From a virus, in the IMG/VR virus record IMGVR_UViG_3300022927_000082, positions 1 to 30,420 of that record: DNA of 30,420 nucleotides; one strand, given 5' to 3'. This document shows positions 11,101-16,947 of the stretch, piece by piece. Under the pieces are notes generated by a model. It was not told where the DNA came from. It was given only the letters and a program-made list of their open reading frames with translations, and did no database searches. The position numbers and the translations under genes are program-made. Positions within the stretch are counted from its first letter, which is position 1. Each line of letters opens with the position of its first letter.

Positions 11101-11281
11101 GAGCCTGTAAGTAGGCATTAGTGTCGACCAATCCAGTATCTACTAGAGCTGCCGCTCCCATCTGATAAGCGCCACTATAGCCTAAACTATTAACAGCGCG
11201 ATAATTGCTACTGCTTTCGCGCCGTTTAATTGTCTCTTGATAGCTGGCAAATTCTTTATTACTTAGTGGACCCACACTCAT
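8183..11281 (-). CDS. Large baseplate hub protein with N-terminal lysozyme-like domain
   Basis: 1,032 aa. The first 170 residues look like a soluble transglycosylase/muramidase fold: E22 in RRESSSNY is the likely catalytic Glu, followed by GYSGAYQMGAAAL (34-46) and a helical region with GLLATSHLLGPGQAK. Residues about 170-270 are a polar, Ala/Asn/Lys/Ser-rich linker. From about 275 (..EINPQPNILNNFASYTYNIA.., ..YMMSPKNYVKLM..) begins a long beta-rich structural part that I associate with marine T4-like hub proteins. It ends in a polyproline stretch (EVPPPPPPSF). Its position between gp53 and the gp5-like gene suggests a hub role comparable to T4 gp27, with a wall-degrading domain added; homology to gp27 itself is inference. 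It starts 1 nt after the gp53 stop (TAACATG). Confidence 0.75.
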   Translation of the reverse strand: MSVGPLSNKEFASYQETIKRRESSSNYRAVNSLGYSGAYQMGAAALVDTGLVDTNAYLQAQRSGRFNQKEFLENPRNWTIPGGQQAFLNDPNLQDATFQNYTQANYSTLKRIGVLNGNEDPARVGGLLATSHLLGPGQAKKLANGQVTTTDANGTTAFEYYNLGSDSIKDPVRVPDAGAGVVSKDTKPNDPDRLNATTNKNALSAEDANRVKQDATARANQNAAEQGKQANGNASNEQIKQRSPSEYLDDPGSGAPVTKTSSSKTATSDALPPTIEINPQPNILNNFASYTYNIALYMMSPKNYVKLMQKPRSVAEFPKILIARSGGVGSDAGPEFKEEFYIDDLELKNIGSSPNTGTGNTNAIDISFTVTEPRGVTFIERLRETAKTALQNEVDFFQTPYLLEIKFKGYDELGKPVNEIVYPKYIPVKLIEFKFDVESTGAVYKIKACPFHQDLLKSIEQSIPINIQCKAKTVEDIFAKAQAEEEYADPDATDADVYYGDPGSLASAINNFYKDATKPKKILENASENDKKETPATDELADQISFYIEPSLAKAKLVQKNFDAMNTPNDDPNRLFKNYGAAVKGSVNLDSSTGTFKINSGTGIVNLINYIIVGSDYIEQNIIEDNQIITEVDEFSGERFVVKENEPSTNEAIRWFKIKPKLTDTIGWDKKRGKYKFKVRYDIVPSLQYYSDFAWSKKAKPKGLGVHKVYDYIFTGLNTDVIDFKLTMDNAYYQTVALTSGNPRPDKTPNSSLGNPQTKVVTQSPSGQSIKDDGTIKNKRAKDLFSTLMNDGSDLINLNLSIRGDPAFLPTGDSFWQDKELNRQRYVEPYLPDGTIDYDLTPPYIQINLKTPTEYDDQSGLLIPNKGKYRSSEFNGIYQVTEITSTFSMGVFQQKLNGFRTHLQPDKLGDLSRDGVDQAEPKASTEPTRTISTSATTAPKLPNKNGSVNTFASGVANQVAGGNTLGEFATGKEILTFSKTTANSVAGGNTQTGEFGTLPNRTINPTQALISEVPPPPPPSFSGLVVEDDAAA

Positions 11282-11282
11282 G

Positions 11283-11588
11283 TTATAGTCCTAGTACTGA
11301 TTGTATGGTTGTTTGTTTGGGCAAATAAAACTGTATTCCAGTTACAAAGTCAAATATAGGATCCTTAAACTGGTTGGGGTTTCTTACTGCAAACACCCAC
11401 CATAAATTGGAATTTTTATATAAGTCATGTGCTAGTAGGTCTGGCCTGTACTCATAGATATTTGTCAACGTGAACAATACGTCATCCTTCTTTGCTGGTA
11501 TATTTCTATATGTTAATATATCCAAATAATTTCCTGCGAACTGTGTGTTAGCATACAGACTATCTGGGCTATAAGTTACATCGGCCAT
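11283..11588 (-). CDS. gp53: Baseplate wedge subunit gp53
   Basis: 101 aa, shorter than T4 gp53 (196 aa). The characteristic core is present: DVLFTLTNIYEYRPDLLAHD, LYKNSNLWWVFAVRN, DPIFDFVTGIQFYLP. This LysM-like pattern (two aromatic-rich strands followed by a G.xI.xxP end) defines the gp53/T6SS TssE-neighbouring wedge component that clamps gp6 and gp25. Its start overlaps the gp48 stop as TAATG, and its stop is followed by TAACATG for the next gene, so it is translated as part of a coupled chain. Function: one of the wedge proteins that join the hub. Confidence 0.9.
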   Translation of the reverse strand: MADVTYSPDSLYANTQFAGNYLDILTYRNIPAKKDDVLFTLTNIYEYRPDLLAHDLYKNSNLWWVFAVRNPNQFKDPIFDFVTGIQFYLPKQTTIQSVLGL

Positions 11589-12406
11589 TATGGCATACCT
11601 CCTGCTCCATACTTGCTTCCAATTAGATCACCACGTGCATACGCTTCCAAACTAAATTGAGTTGTTTGTGTACGAGTAACAACTGGTATTAGACTCACGT
11701 TAACATTTAACAATGTTGGAACCATGGATGTGTCAGCTAAAAAGTCTCCCTGTTCATCAAAGTTAAGCACGCTAGCCTCCATGTAATCGTAAGCGTCAGT
11801 TAGATCTGAGTTGTAACTTGCTACAACCACTGGCACGCTGTTAAACATATAAGCACCATATGCACTAAATCTTAACACAGGCGGCGGCGTTCCTCTCAAG
11901 TTATCTTGGCCGTAAAACATTTTAGTACTTGCTCTTAGGAAGTTAATAACTGCTAGTACATATGCTGCTTCACTAGGAGTATTGCTCGTAAACTGTCCAA
12001 CTAAACTGATACTATCAATGCTGCTGTGACTGTAATTCTGCTGAGTATAGTTGGTGTGTGCTAGATTAGTACCAGTATAGTTTGCTGCATAGGTAACGTT
12101 TATTGTAGGGGTATATGGCCAAACAACACCATCTGTGGCTCGTAGTGGAGCAAGAAGTTGATTGCTGCTGTCTTTGTAAAACATGTTAGCTTGGCCTGGA
12201 CTTAGGCTTAATCTAGCTCTTAGATCCTGATCTTTAAACCTAGCCTGACCAATACTTGCATTTGGTGTTACATTTTGGGCGCCTGGATTTAACCCAGCAT
12301 TCTTAAGACGTGCGTCTGAGTTGTTAAGTATAGGGCCGGCCACCTTATTAAAAACATTTCCAATTATACCACTGCCGATATTGGGAAATTTAGGAATATC
12401 AACCAT
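11588..12406 (-). CDS. gp48: Baseplate tail-tube cap/initiator gp48-like
   Basis: 272 aa with ATG at 12406 (MVDIPKFPN). An upstream TTG at 12412 is in frame, but AAGGTGA (12414-12420) is correctly spaced for the ATG and only 1 nt from the TTG, so I choose the ATG. The N-terminal 90 residues are polar and extended; from about residue 100 comes a tail-tube-like beta domain (VVWPYTPTINVTYAANYTG, SIDSISLVGQFTSNTPSEAA, PPPVLRFSAYGAYMFNSVPV, VVASYNSDLTDAYDYM), as seen in gp48 and gp54, the proteins that close the hub and start tube polymerisation. T4 gp48 has 364 aa. It is first in the leftward operon, behind a perfect late promoter. gp54 is the alternative. Confidence 0.75.
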   Translation of the reverse strand: MVDIPKFPNIGSGIIGNVFNKVAGPILNNSDARLKNAGLNPGAQNVTPNASIGQARFKDQDLRARLSLSPGQANMFYKDSSNQLLAPLRATDGVVWPYTPTINVTYAANYTGTNLAHTNYTQQNYSHSSIDSISLVGQFTSNTPSEAAYVLAVINFLRASTKMFYGQDNLRGTPPPVLRFSAYGAYMFNSVPVVVASYNSDLTDAYDYMEASVLNFDEQGDFLADTSMVPTLLNVNVSLIPVVTRTQTTQFSLEAYARGDLIGSKYGAGGMP

Positions 12407-12424
12407 AAACAAGTCACCTTTTTA

Positions 12425-12453
12425 TTGCTTTCTATATTTATAGCATGTATAAT
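12425..12453 (+). promoter_or_regulatory. Putative sigma70-type promoter of gp55
   Basis: TTGCTT (12425-12430) and TATAAT (12448-12453) are separated by 17 nt and lie 23 nt before the gp55 ATG. The -35 is a partial match, the -10 is perfect. It overlaps the oppositely directed late promoter of the baseplate operon, which fits gp55 being made early by the unmodified host polymerase. Confidence 0.5.
12435..12442 (-). promoter_or_regulatory. Late promoter of the baseplate operon
   Basis: The minus strand carries TATAAATA, a perfect T4 late -10 element recognised by the gp55-RNA polymerase, 29 nt upstream of the gp48 ATG and its SD. Six genes and more than 12 kb lie downstream without a visible terminator. 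Confidence 0.75.
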
Positions 12454-12476
12454 ATGGGTATATTTAAGGAAATTTC

Positions 12477-13277
12477 ATGAAAGCTAGAAAATACCTAAAC
12501 AATAGAGACATCCTAAAAGAAATACATAAAAGCAAAAATAGTTATTGCAGCTTTGTTAATGAAGATGATAACCATTATGATTTAGTACTGCCCAACATTA
12601 GCAAAGTTAATATTAGAACTGTTGCACAGGCTAAGCGCAACAGGGCCGATCGACTAGCACGAGCCGCCTATGAAGCTGAATCAGAAGTTAATCCAAAGTG
12701 TAAATTAGCTGAGTTTACACTAGATTGGAAAAAAATTAACAAGCTTGACGTCGTATTTCGGATTATGACATATGATCATATACCATTGGAACCCGGAAGA
12801 AAGAAAAATCCAAAAACTACTAGTGATCATCATGTAGTGTGCAACTTCCCACCATTCCAGCATTACAAGTTTAATGATAATGATGAGTTAGTTTGTGTAG
12901 GAAAAAGTCATTGGGTTGGTGGCATGGAGAATGGTTATTTTAGTTGTGATCATGGAAAAATGACAAATACTCTAGCACGTATGTTCATGAAACTAGTTGA
13001 AAGATACGGCACTAGAAGTAATTGGCGAGGTTATACCTACAACGATGAAATGCAAAGTTCTGCGCTGCTACAATTAAGTCAAATTGGTCTAAAGTTTGAT
13101 GAAAGCAAAAGTCAAAATCCATTTGCATATTACACTGCCATTATCACTAATAGTTTTACTAGAGTTCTAAATTTAGAGAAGCGTGGCCAGAATATTCGAG
13201 ACGACATTCTAGAACAGAATGGTCTAAATCCAAGTTATACAAGACAGTTTTCCAACGCAGATCGTAAAACTTCTTAA
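12477..13277 (+). CDS. gp55: Late-transcription sigma factor gp55
   Basis: 266 aa; T4 gp55 has 185. The conserved part is C-terminal: LARMFMKLVERYGTRSNWRG, YTYNDEMQSSALLQLSQI, KSQNPFAYYTAIITNSFTRV, LNLEKRGQNIRDDILEQNG. This is the sigma region-2-like core that recognises the TATAAATA late promoter together with sliding clamp and co-activator. The N-terminal 150 residues (PPFQHYKFNDNDELVCVGKS, HWVGGMENGYFSC) are extra relative to T4 and I assign them no function. AAGGA lies 8 nt before the ATG. The gene diverges from the late baseplate operon and is followed 2 nt later by gp47, linking late transcription with recombination functions. Confidence 0.9.
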   Translation: MKARKYLNNRDILKEIHKSKNSYCSFVNEDDNHYDLVLPNISKVNIRTVAQAKRNRADRLARAAYEAESEVNPKCKLAEFTLDWKKINKLDVVFRIMTYDHIPLEPGRKKNPKTTSDHHVVCNFPPFQHYKFNDNDELVCVGKSHWVGGMENGYFSCDHGKMTNTLARMFMKLVERYGTRSNWRGYTYNDEMQSSALLQLSQIGLKFDESKSQNPFAYYTAIITNSFTRVLNLEKRGQNIRDDILEQNGLNPSYTRQFSNADRKTS

Positions 13278-13279
13278 TC

Positions 13280-14290
13280 ATGAATCTATTTAAAAAAGCG
13301 ATTTTCTTCACAGACATTCACTTTGGTCTAAAGTCCAACAGTAAGACGCACAATCAGGACTGTTTGGATTTTATTGACTTTGTTATTGAACAGGGCAAGG
13401 CCAACAACTGCGAAACCTGTGTGTTCTTGGGCGACTGGCACCACAATCGTGCCAGTCTAAACATCAGCACACTAAACTACAGTGTTCGTGCATTTGATAA
13501 GCTAAGTGATAGTTTTGCACAGGTGGTATTCCTTCCTGGCAATCATGATGAGCACTATCGTGATACACGAGAAATGAACAGTGTAGTGTGGGCTAAGAAG
13601 TGGGACAATGTTCGACTGTTTGATGACATCACAGAAGAAGGCGATGTCTGTGTTATGCCCTGGCTAGTGGGTAAAGAGTTTGCTCGAGTTCCTAAGATTG
13701 AAGCCAAGTATATGTTTGGTCATTTGGAACTGCCTAACTTCTACATGAACGCAATGGTGCGTATGCCTGACGTGGGTGAACTCAAGCGTGAAGACCTGCG
13801 TAGTGAAACCGTGTTTACTGGTCACTTCCACAAGCGACAGACGCACAAAAACATCACATACATTGGTAATGCGTTTCCTCATAACTATGCTGATGTAGGC
13901 GACGACGAGCGTGGCGTAATGATTTTAGAATGGGGCAAAGATCCGGAATATATTGCCTGGCCTGATGCTCCCAAGTACAGACGTTACATGCTAAGTGATA
14001 TTTTAGAAAACACAGACAAACTCCTAAAACCCAATATGTATTGTCGTGTTGAACTGGACATTGACATCAGCTACGAAGAAGCAAACTTTATCAAGGAGCA
14101 GTTTATCCCAGAGTTTAGTTTACGTGAACTTGCTCTTATACCTAGAGTTGGCGAAGAGGATCACGCACAAGAGTTTGAAGGCGAAGTCAACTTTGAAAGT
14201 GTGGACAGCATTGTAACGTCACACCTCACACAGTTGGATAGTCCACAGTATGACAAAACTCTTATGTTGGATATCTATCAAAATCTATAG
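13280..14290 (+). CDS. gp47: Recombination endonuclease subunit gp47 (SbcD/Mre11-like)
   Basis: 336 aa, as in T4 (339). Phosphoesterase metal ligands are visible in order: D12 and H14 (FFTDIHFG), D52 (FLGDWHHN), N88-H89 (FLPGNHDEHY), H148 (MFGHLE) and H182/H184 (FTGHFHKR). With gp46 it forms the SbcCD/Mre11-Rad50-type nuclease that resects DNA ends for recombination-dependent replication. It starts 2 nt after the gp55 stop without a clear SD, so coupling is likely. Normally gp46 follows directly; here 11 nt after the stop comes a broken copy of the gp46 start, then a homing endonuclease, then the intact gp46. Confidence 0.95.
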   Translation: MNLFKKAIFFTDIHFGLKSNSKTHNQDCLDFIDFVIEQGKANNCETCVFLGDWHHNRASLNISTLNYSVRAFDKLSDSFAQVVFLPGNHDEHYRDTREMNSVVWAKKWDNVRLFDDITEEGDVCVMPWLVGKEFARVPKIEAKYMFGHLELPNFYMNAMVRMPDVGELKREDLRSETVFTGHFHKRQTHKNITYIGNAFPHNYADVGDDERGVMILEWGKDPEYIAWPDAPKYRRYMLSDILENTDKLLKPNMYCRVELDIDISYEEANFIKEQFIPEFSLRELALIPRVGEEDHAQEFEGEVNFESVDSIVTSHLTQLDSPQYDKTLMLDIYQNL

Positions 14291-14301
14291 TATAATATAA
14301 T

Positions 14302-14403
14302 ATGTTTAAAATTAATACCCTTACAGTAAAGAACTTCATGAGCGTGGGTAACCAAACCCAGGCTATTGACTTTGACCGTAGAGACCTATTAGGAGGTGAT
14401 TAA
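14302..14403 (+). pseudogene. Remnant of the 5' end of gene 46
   Basis: A 33-codon frame starts at the place expected for gp46, 11 nt after gp47. Its first 29 residues (MFKINTLTVKNFMSVGNQTQ, then AIDFDRRDL) match the N-terminus of the intact gp46 at 15190 in 24 of 29 positions, but only 8 of 29 codons are identical. After that it reads LGGD and stops at TAA; the intact gene has about 11 further residues before its GGD, so the remnant also has an internal deletion or breakpoint. The longest identical block is 17 nt (14335-14351 against 15223-15239). A 14-nt palindrome TTAATATATATTAA (14400-14413) covers the stop. It has no Walker A motif and cannot encode a working ATPase. I read it as the original gene start displaced by a homing element. 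Confidence 0.85.
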
Positions 14404-14417
14404 TATATATTAAACGG

Positions 14418-15089
14418 TCATGCAAGTCTGCCCGGTTGAAATCCTTCTGGGCAGACTTTTCCTCTATAATTTATTTCTCCATTATTAAACCATTTTGTGC
14501 CTTTAATTGATTGACCATTATTTGGTCTTTTTTTGCCTTTGTTCCCTAACCCTATTTTAATTCTTGTCTCTAGAGACTTTGGACCAAGCCCCTTACCCTC
14601 GCGGCTATTACTAATTTTTTTCTTTGTCTCTATAGTCGGCGGTTTACGAGGAGATTTTTTATAACTGTCCTTCAATGAATCAGACCTTTTTTTGTTGGCC
14701 TCATCGGAATAAATTCCGGTTTTGCCTTTGTTCCACGGAACACGTTGACCAGATTCATACTGTCTTTTTTGTAAGTCACTTATTTTTTTCTTGGTTTTAT
14801 TTGTATGTTTTTTACCATACCCGCCGCCAGTTTCAGGAATCAAATTGGCCCACTGTGGATCTTCTACAATATTCCAGAGTTTACTGTAATATCTACCCCA
14901 ATGAGATAGTTCATCATGATCTTTACATTCCCTCAATATTTCAGTTGAAAAATCATAACCATGTGTATCTAGATGACTAAGCCAACGTTTTCCAGAACCT
15001 GTGTATTTTTGATAGTCCTTATTGGATGTTTTGCCTAGATACTTTACTCCAGTTTTGTTGTGAGTTTTAACGTACAAATAAATAGTCAT
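14418..15089 (-). CDS. GIY-YIG homing endonuclease with NUMOD3-type repeats
   Basis: 223 aa from ATG at 15089, preceded by GGGAG. A longer frame from 15227 would overlap the gp46 start in antisense and is less likely. The N-terminal nuclease shows the GIY-YIG pattern as YLY (4-6) ... YLG (17-19), followed by a likely catalytic Glu in HDELSHWGRYYSK. Then come several Lys-rich NUMOD3-like helices (..KHTNKTKKKISDLQKRQ.., ..PTIETKKKISNSREGKG.., ..KSLETRIKIGLGNKGKK..) and an end motif WFNNGEINYRG...CPEGFQPGR typical of phage homing enzymes; these bind DNA. It is free-standing, inverted relative to gp47/gp46, with its own TATAAATA late promoter. By position its target is gene 46. Family assignment is strong, target inferred. 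Confidence 0.88.
   Translation of the reverse strand: MTIYLYVKTHNKTGVKYLGKTSNKDYQKYTGSGKRWLSHLDTHGYDFSTEILRECKDHDELSHWGRYYSKLWNIVEDPQWANLIPETGGGYGKKHTNKTKKKISDLQKRQYESGQRVPWNKGKTGIYSDEANKKRSDSLKDSYKKSPRKPPTIETKKKISNSREGKGLGPKSLETRIKIGLGNKGKKRPNNGQSIKGTKWFNNGEINYRGKVCPEGFQPGRLA
14424..14458. repeat. Perfect 10-bp inverted repeat at the 3' end of the homing endonuclease gene
   Basis: AAGTCTGCCC (14424-14433) and GGGCAGACTT (14449-14458) flank a 15-nt loop. On the plus strand the stem is followed by TTTT-adjacent sequence, so it might weakly terminate transcripts arriving from gp47. On the minus strand it codes for the last residues of the endonuclease (CPEGFQPGRLA). Confidence 0.6.
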
Positions 15090-15114
15090 GCTGATGCTCC
15101 CGTTAAGCGTTAGA

Positions 15115-15143
15115 GTAGGTGGAAGTTCCAGTTCGCGACCTAC
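15115..15143. repeat. Hairpin in the leader of the homing endonuclease gene
   Basis: GTAGGT (15115-15120) pairs with ACCTAC (15138-15143), with a small palindrome TGGAAGTTCCA (15120-15130) just inside. The late transcript predicted from 15148-15155 would begin close to or inside the promoter-proximal arm, so readthrough and late transcripts may fold differently. Confidence 0.45.
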
Positions 15144-15147
15144 ATTA

Positions 15148-15155
15148 TATTTATA
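15148..15155 (-). promoter_or_regulatory. Late promoter of the homing endonuclease gene
   Basis: The minus strand reads TATAAATA, a perfect T4 late -10 element, 59 nt upstream of the endonuclease ATG. T4 homing endonucleases are often held to late expression in this way. Confidence 0.65.
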
Positions 15156-15189
15156 TTGATAGTTATTCAATTTTACAGTATTATAAAGT

Positions 15190-16947
15190 ATGTTCCAATT
15201 AAATACGTTAACCGTTAAAAATTTCATGAGCGTGGGTAATCAGACCCAAGCCGTAAACTTCAATAGACGTGATTTGACGCTCGTTCTTGGTGAAAACTTA
15301 GATCAAGGAGGTGATGATTCTGGCGCCAGAAATGGCACGGGTAAAACCACAATCATCAATGCACTGAGTTATGCTCTCTACGGTCAAGCTCTTACTAATA
15401 TCAAGCGTGACAACTTGATTAACAAGACCAACAGTAAAAATATGTTAGTTACTGTTGACTTTGAGCTAAACGGCGAACAGTATCATATTGAACGTGGGCG
15501 GAAGCCTAATGTATTAAAGTTTACAGTTGGAGAGATTGAGACAGAAGAACAGCAGGGTGAGAACCGTGAAACTCAGACTGAGATAGAACGCTTGTTGGGT
15601 ATGAGCCACGAGATGTTTAAACATCTTGTTGCTCTTAATACCTATACACAGCCGTTCCTTAGTTTGAGTGCTAATGATCAGCGCGCTATTATTGAGCAAA
15701 TGCTGGGCATCACATTACTAAGTGAAAAGGCAGAGAAACTAAAGGAACTAGGCAAGCAAACTAAGGATATGATTACTGAAGAAGAGTATCGTATCAAAGC
15801 AGTTGAGGATGCTAATAAACGCATTGCTGAACAGATTGACAGTCTTAAGAAACGTCAGCGACTCTGGCATGCAAAGCGTGATGAGGACGTAAAGAAACTA
15901 AAGTCTGGCATTGAGGATCTAGCACACATTGACATCGACAGTGAACTTGCTAATCATAAACTGTTAGAAGACTTTTACGTGCAAAAGAAACGGCGTGAAG
16001 AAGCAGAGCGTTGGATTAGTAGCATTGATAGTGACAATGACAAGCAGAATAAACTTATCGGTAAACTAGATAAAGAAATTAGTTTACTTGAAGAACACAA
16101 GTGTCATGCTTGTGGGCAGGATATTCATGATACTACGCAGGAAGAAATTCTAGCCAGCAAGCAGGAACAGAAGCAGGAAGCTGCAATGCAGATACTTGCT
16201 AACGAAACTCAACGTGCTGACCATATGGATGTATTGCAGGAAGGCGAACTTGGCGTTGCGCCGCAGGTGTTTTATGATACCATCGACGATGCTTACAACC
16301 ATCGTACTACAGTGGCTAGTTTGGAAAAGGAACTAACCAAACGTACAGAGGATGAAGATCCTTACGCAGAACAAATTGAAGAAATGGAAAGTCAGGGTAT
16401 CGAACAAGTAAGTTGGGACACTATCAATGAACTTGCTAAACTACGCGACCATCAGGACTTCTTACTCAAGCTACTTACCAACAAGGACAGTTTTATACGC
16501 AAACGTATTATAGATCAAAACCTACAGTTCTTAAACGCACGGCTAACATACTATCTTGGACGCATGGGCTTACCGCACACTGTTCGTTTTATGAACGATT
16601 TAGGCGTGGAAATACAGGAACTAGGCCGCGACTTGGACTTTGATAATCTCAGTAGAGGCGAACGAAATAGACTTATTTTAAGTCTAAGTTGGGCGTTCCG
16701 TGATGTATGGGAAAGCTTGTATCATCCTATCAATTTACTGTTTATTGACGAAGTTGTTGATAGTGGCATGGATGCTAGCGGTGTTGAAAGCGCACTAGCA
16801 GTCCTTAAGAAAATGAGCCGTGATCGTAACAAGAGTGTGTGGCTGGTTAGCCACAAGGACGAACTTGGTGGGCGTGTTAACAATATACTTAAAGTTGTTA
16901 AAGAGAATGGCTTTACAAGTTATGATACGGATGTAGAAGTTGTATAA
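15190..16947 (+). CDS. gp46: Recombination endonuclease subunit gp46 (SbcC/Rad50-like)
   Basis: 585 aa; T4 gp46 has 560. An ABC-type SMC ATPase: Walker A G45-ARNGTGKTT-54, long coiled-coil arms (about 175-300 and 315-430) around a zinc hook C305-HAC-308, signature LSRGERNR (487-494) and Walker B LLFIDE with D520/E521. It partners with gp47 in DNA-end resection. The ATG is preceded by TTATAAAGT and no SD. Its first 29 codons repeat, with different codon choice, the remnant at 14302, so the 5' end is probably foreign to this locus while the protein remains complete. Its stop overlaps the TTG start of the next gene by 8 nt. Confidence 0.94.
   Translation: MFQLNTLTVKNFMSVGNQTQAVNFNRRDLTLVLGENLDQGGDDSGARNGTGKTTIINALSYALYGQALTNIKRDNLINKTNSKNMLVTVDFELNGEQYHIERGRKPNVLKFTVGEIETEEQQGENRETQTEIERLLGMSHEMFKHLVALNTYTQPFLSLSANDQRAIIEQMLGITLLSEKAEKLKELGKQTKDMITEEEYRIKAVEDANKRIAEQIDSLKKRQRLWHAKRDEDVKKLKSGIEDLAHIDIDSELANHKLLEDFYVQKKRREEAERWISSIDSDNDKQNKLIGKLDKEISLLEEHKCHACGQDIHDTTQEEILASKQEQKQEAAMQILANETQRADHMDVLQEGELGVAPQVFYDTIDDAYNHRTTVASLEKELTKRTEDEDPYAEQIEEMESQGIEQVSWDTINELAKLRDHQDFLLKLLTNKDSFIRKRIIDQNLQFLNARLTYYLGRMGLPHTVRFMNDLGVEIQELGRDLDFDNLSRGERNRLILSLSWAFRDVWESLYHPINLLFIDEVVDSGMDASGVESALAVLKKMSRDRNKSVWLVSHKDELGGRVNNILKVVKENGFTSYDTDVEVV

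Larger units (their letters stand above)
14389..15276. mobile_element. Homing unit: endonuclease gene plus replacement gp46 5' end
   Basis: The unit comprises the inverted GIY-YIG gene (14418-15089), its late promoter region, and at least the first 29 codons of the intact gp46 (15190-15276), whose codons differ strongly from the displaced remnant at 14302. The left border is set where the remnant loses similarity to gp46. The right border is only a minimum, since the incoming segment may extend further into gp46. Homing endonucleases move by cutting a target gene and being copied in by repair; here the copying appears to have brought a substitute gene start as well, restoring gp46. Borders and mechanism are inferred. 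Confidence 0.55.

Noticed and set aside
14403-14483. Strong SD-like AGGAGGTGAT at the end of the gene 46 remnant, possibly for a small rightward gene
   Set aside because: The intact gp46 has the same bases as codons for GGD, and the next ATG is about 20 nt away with a 20-odd codon frame inside the endonuclease gene.
15090-15227. N-terminal extension of the homing endonuclease to an ATG at 15227
   Set aside because: It would read antisense through the gp46 start and the late promoter; the GIY-YIG domain begins right at the ATG at 15089, which has a GGGAG upstream.
14302-15276. A group I intron holding the endonuclease within gene 46
   Set aside because: The endonuclease is in inverse orientation, the upstream part duplicates the gene start rather than being a separate exon, and gp46 is complete downstream, so no splicing is needed.
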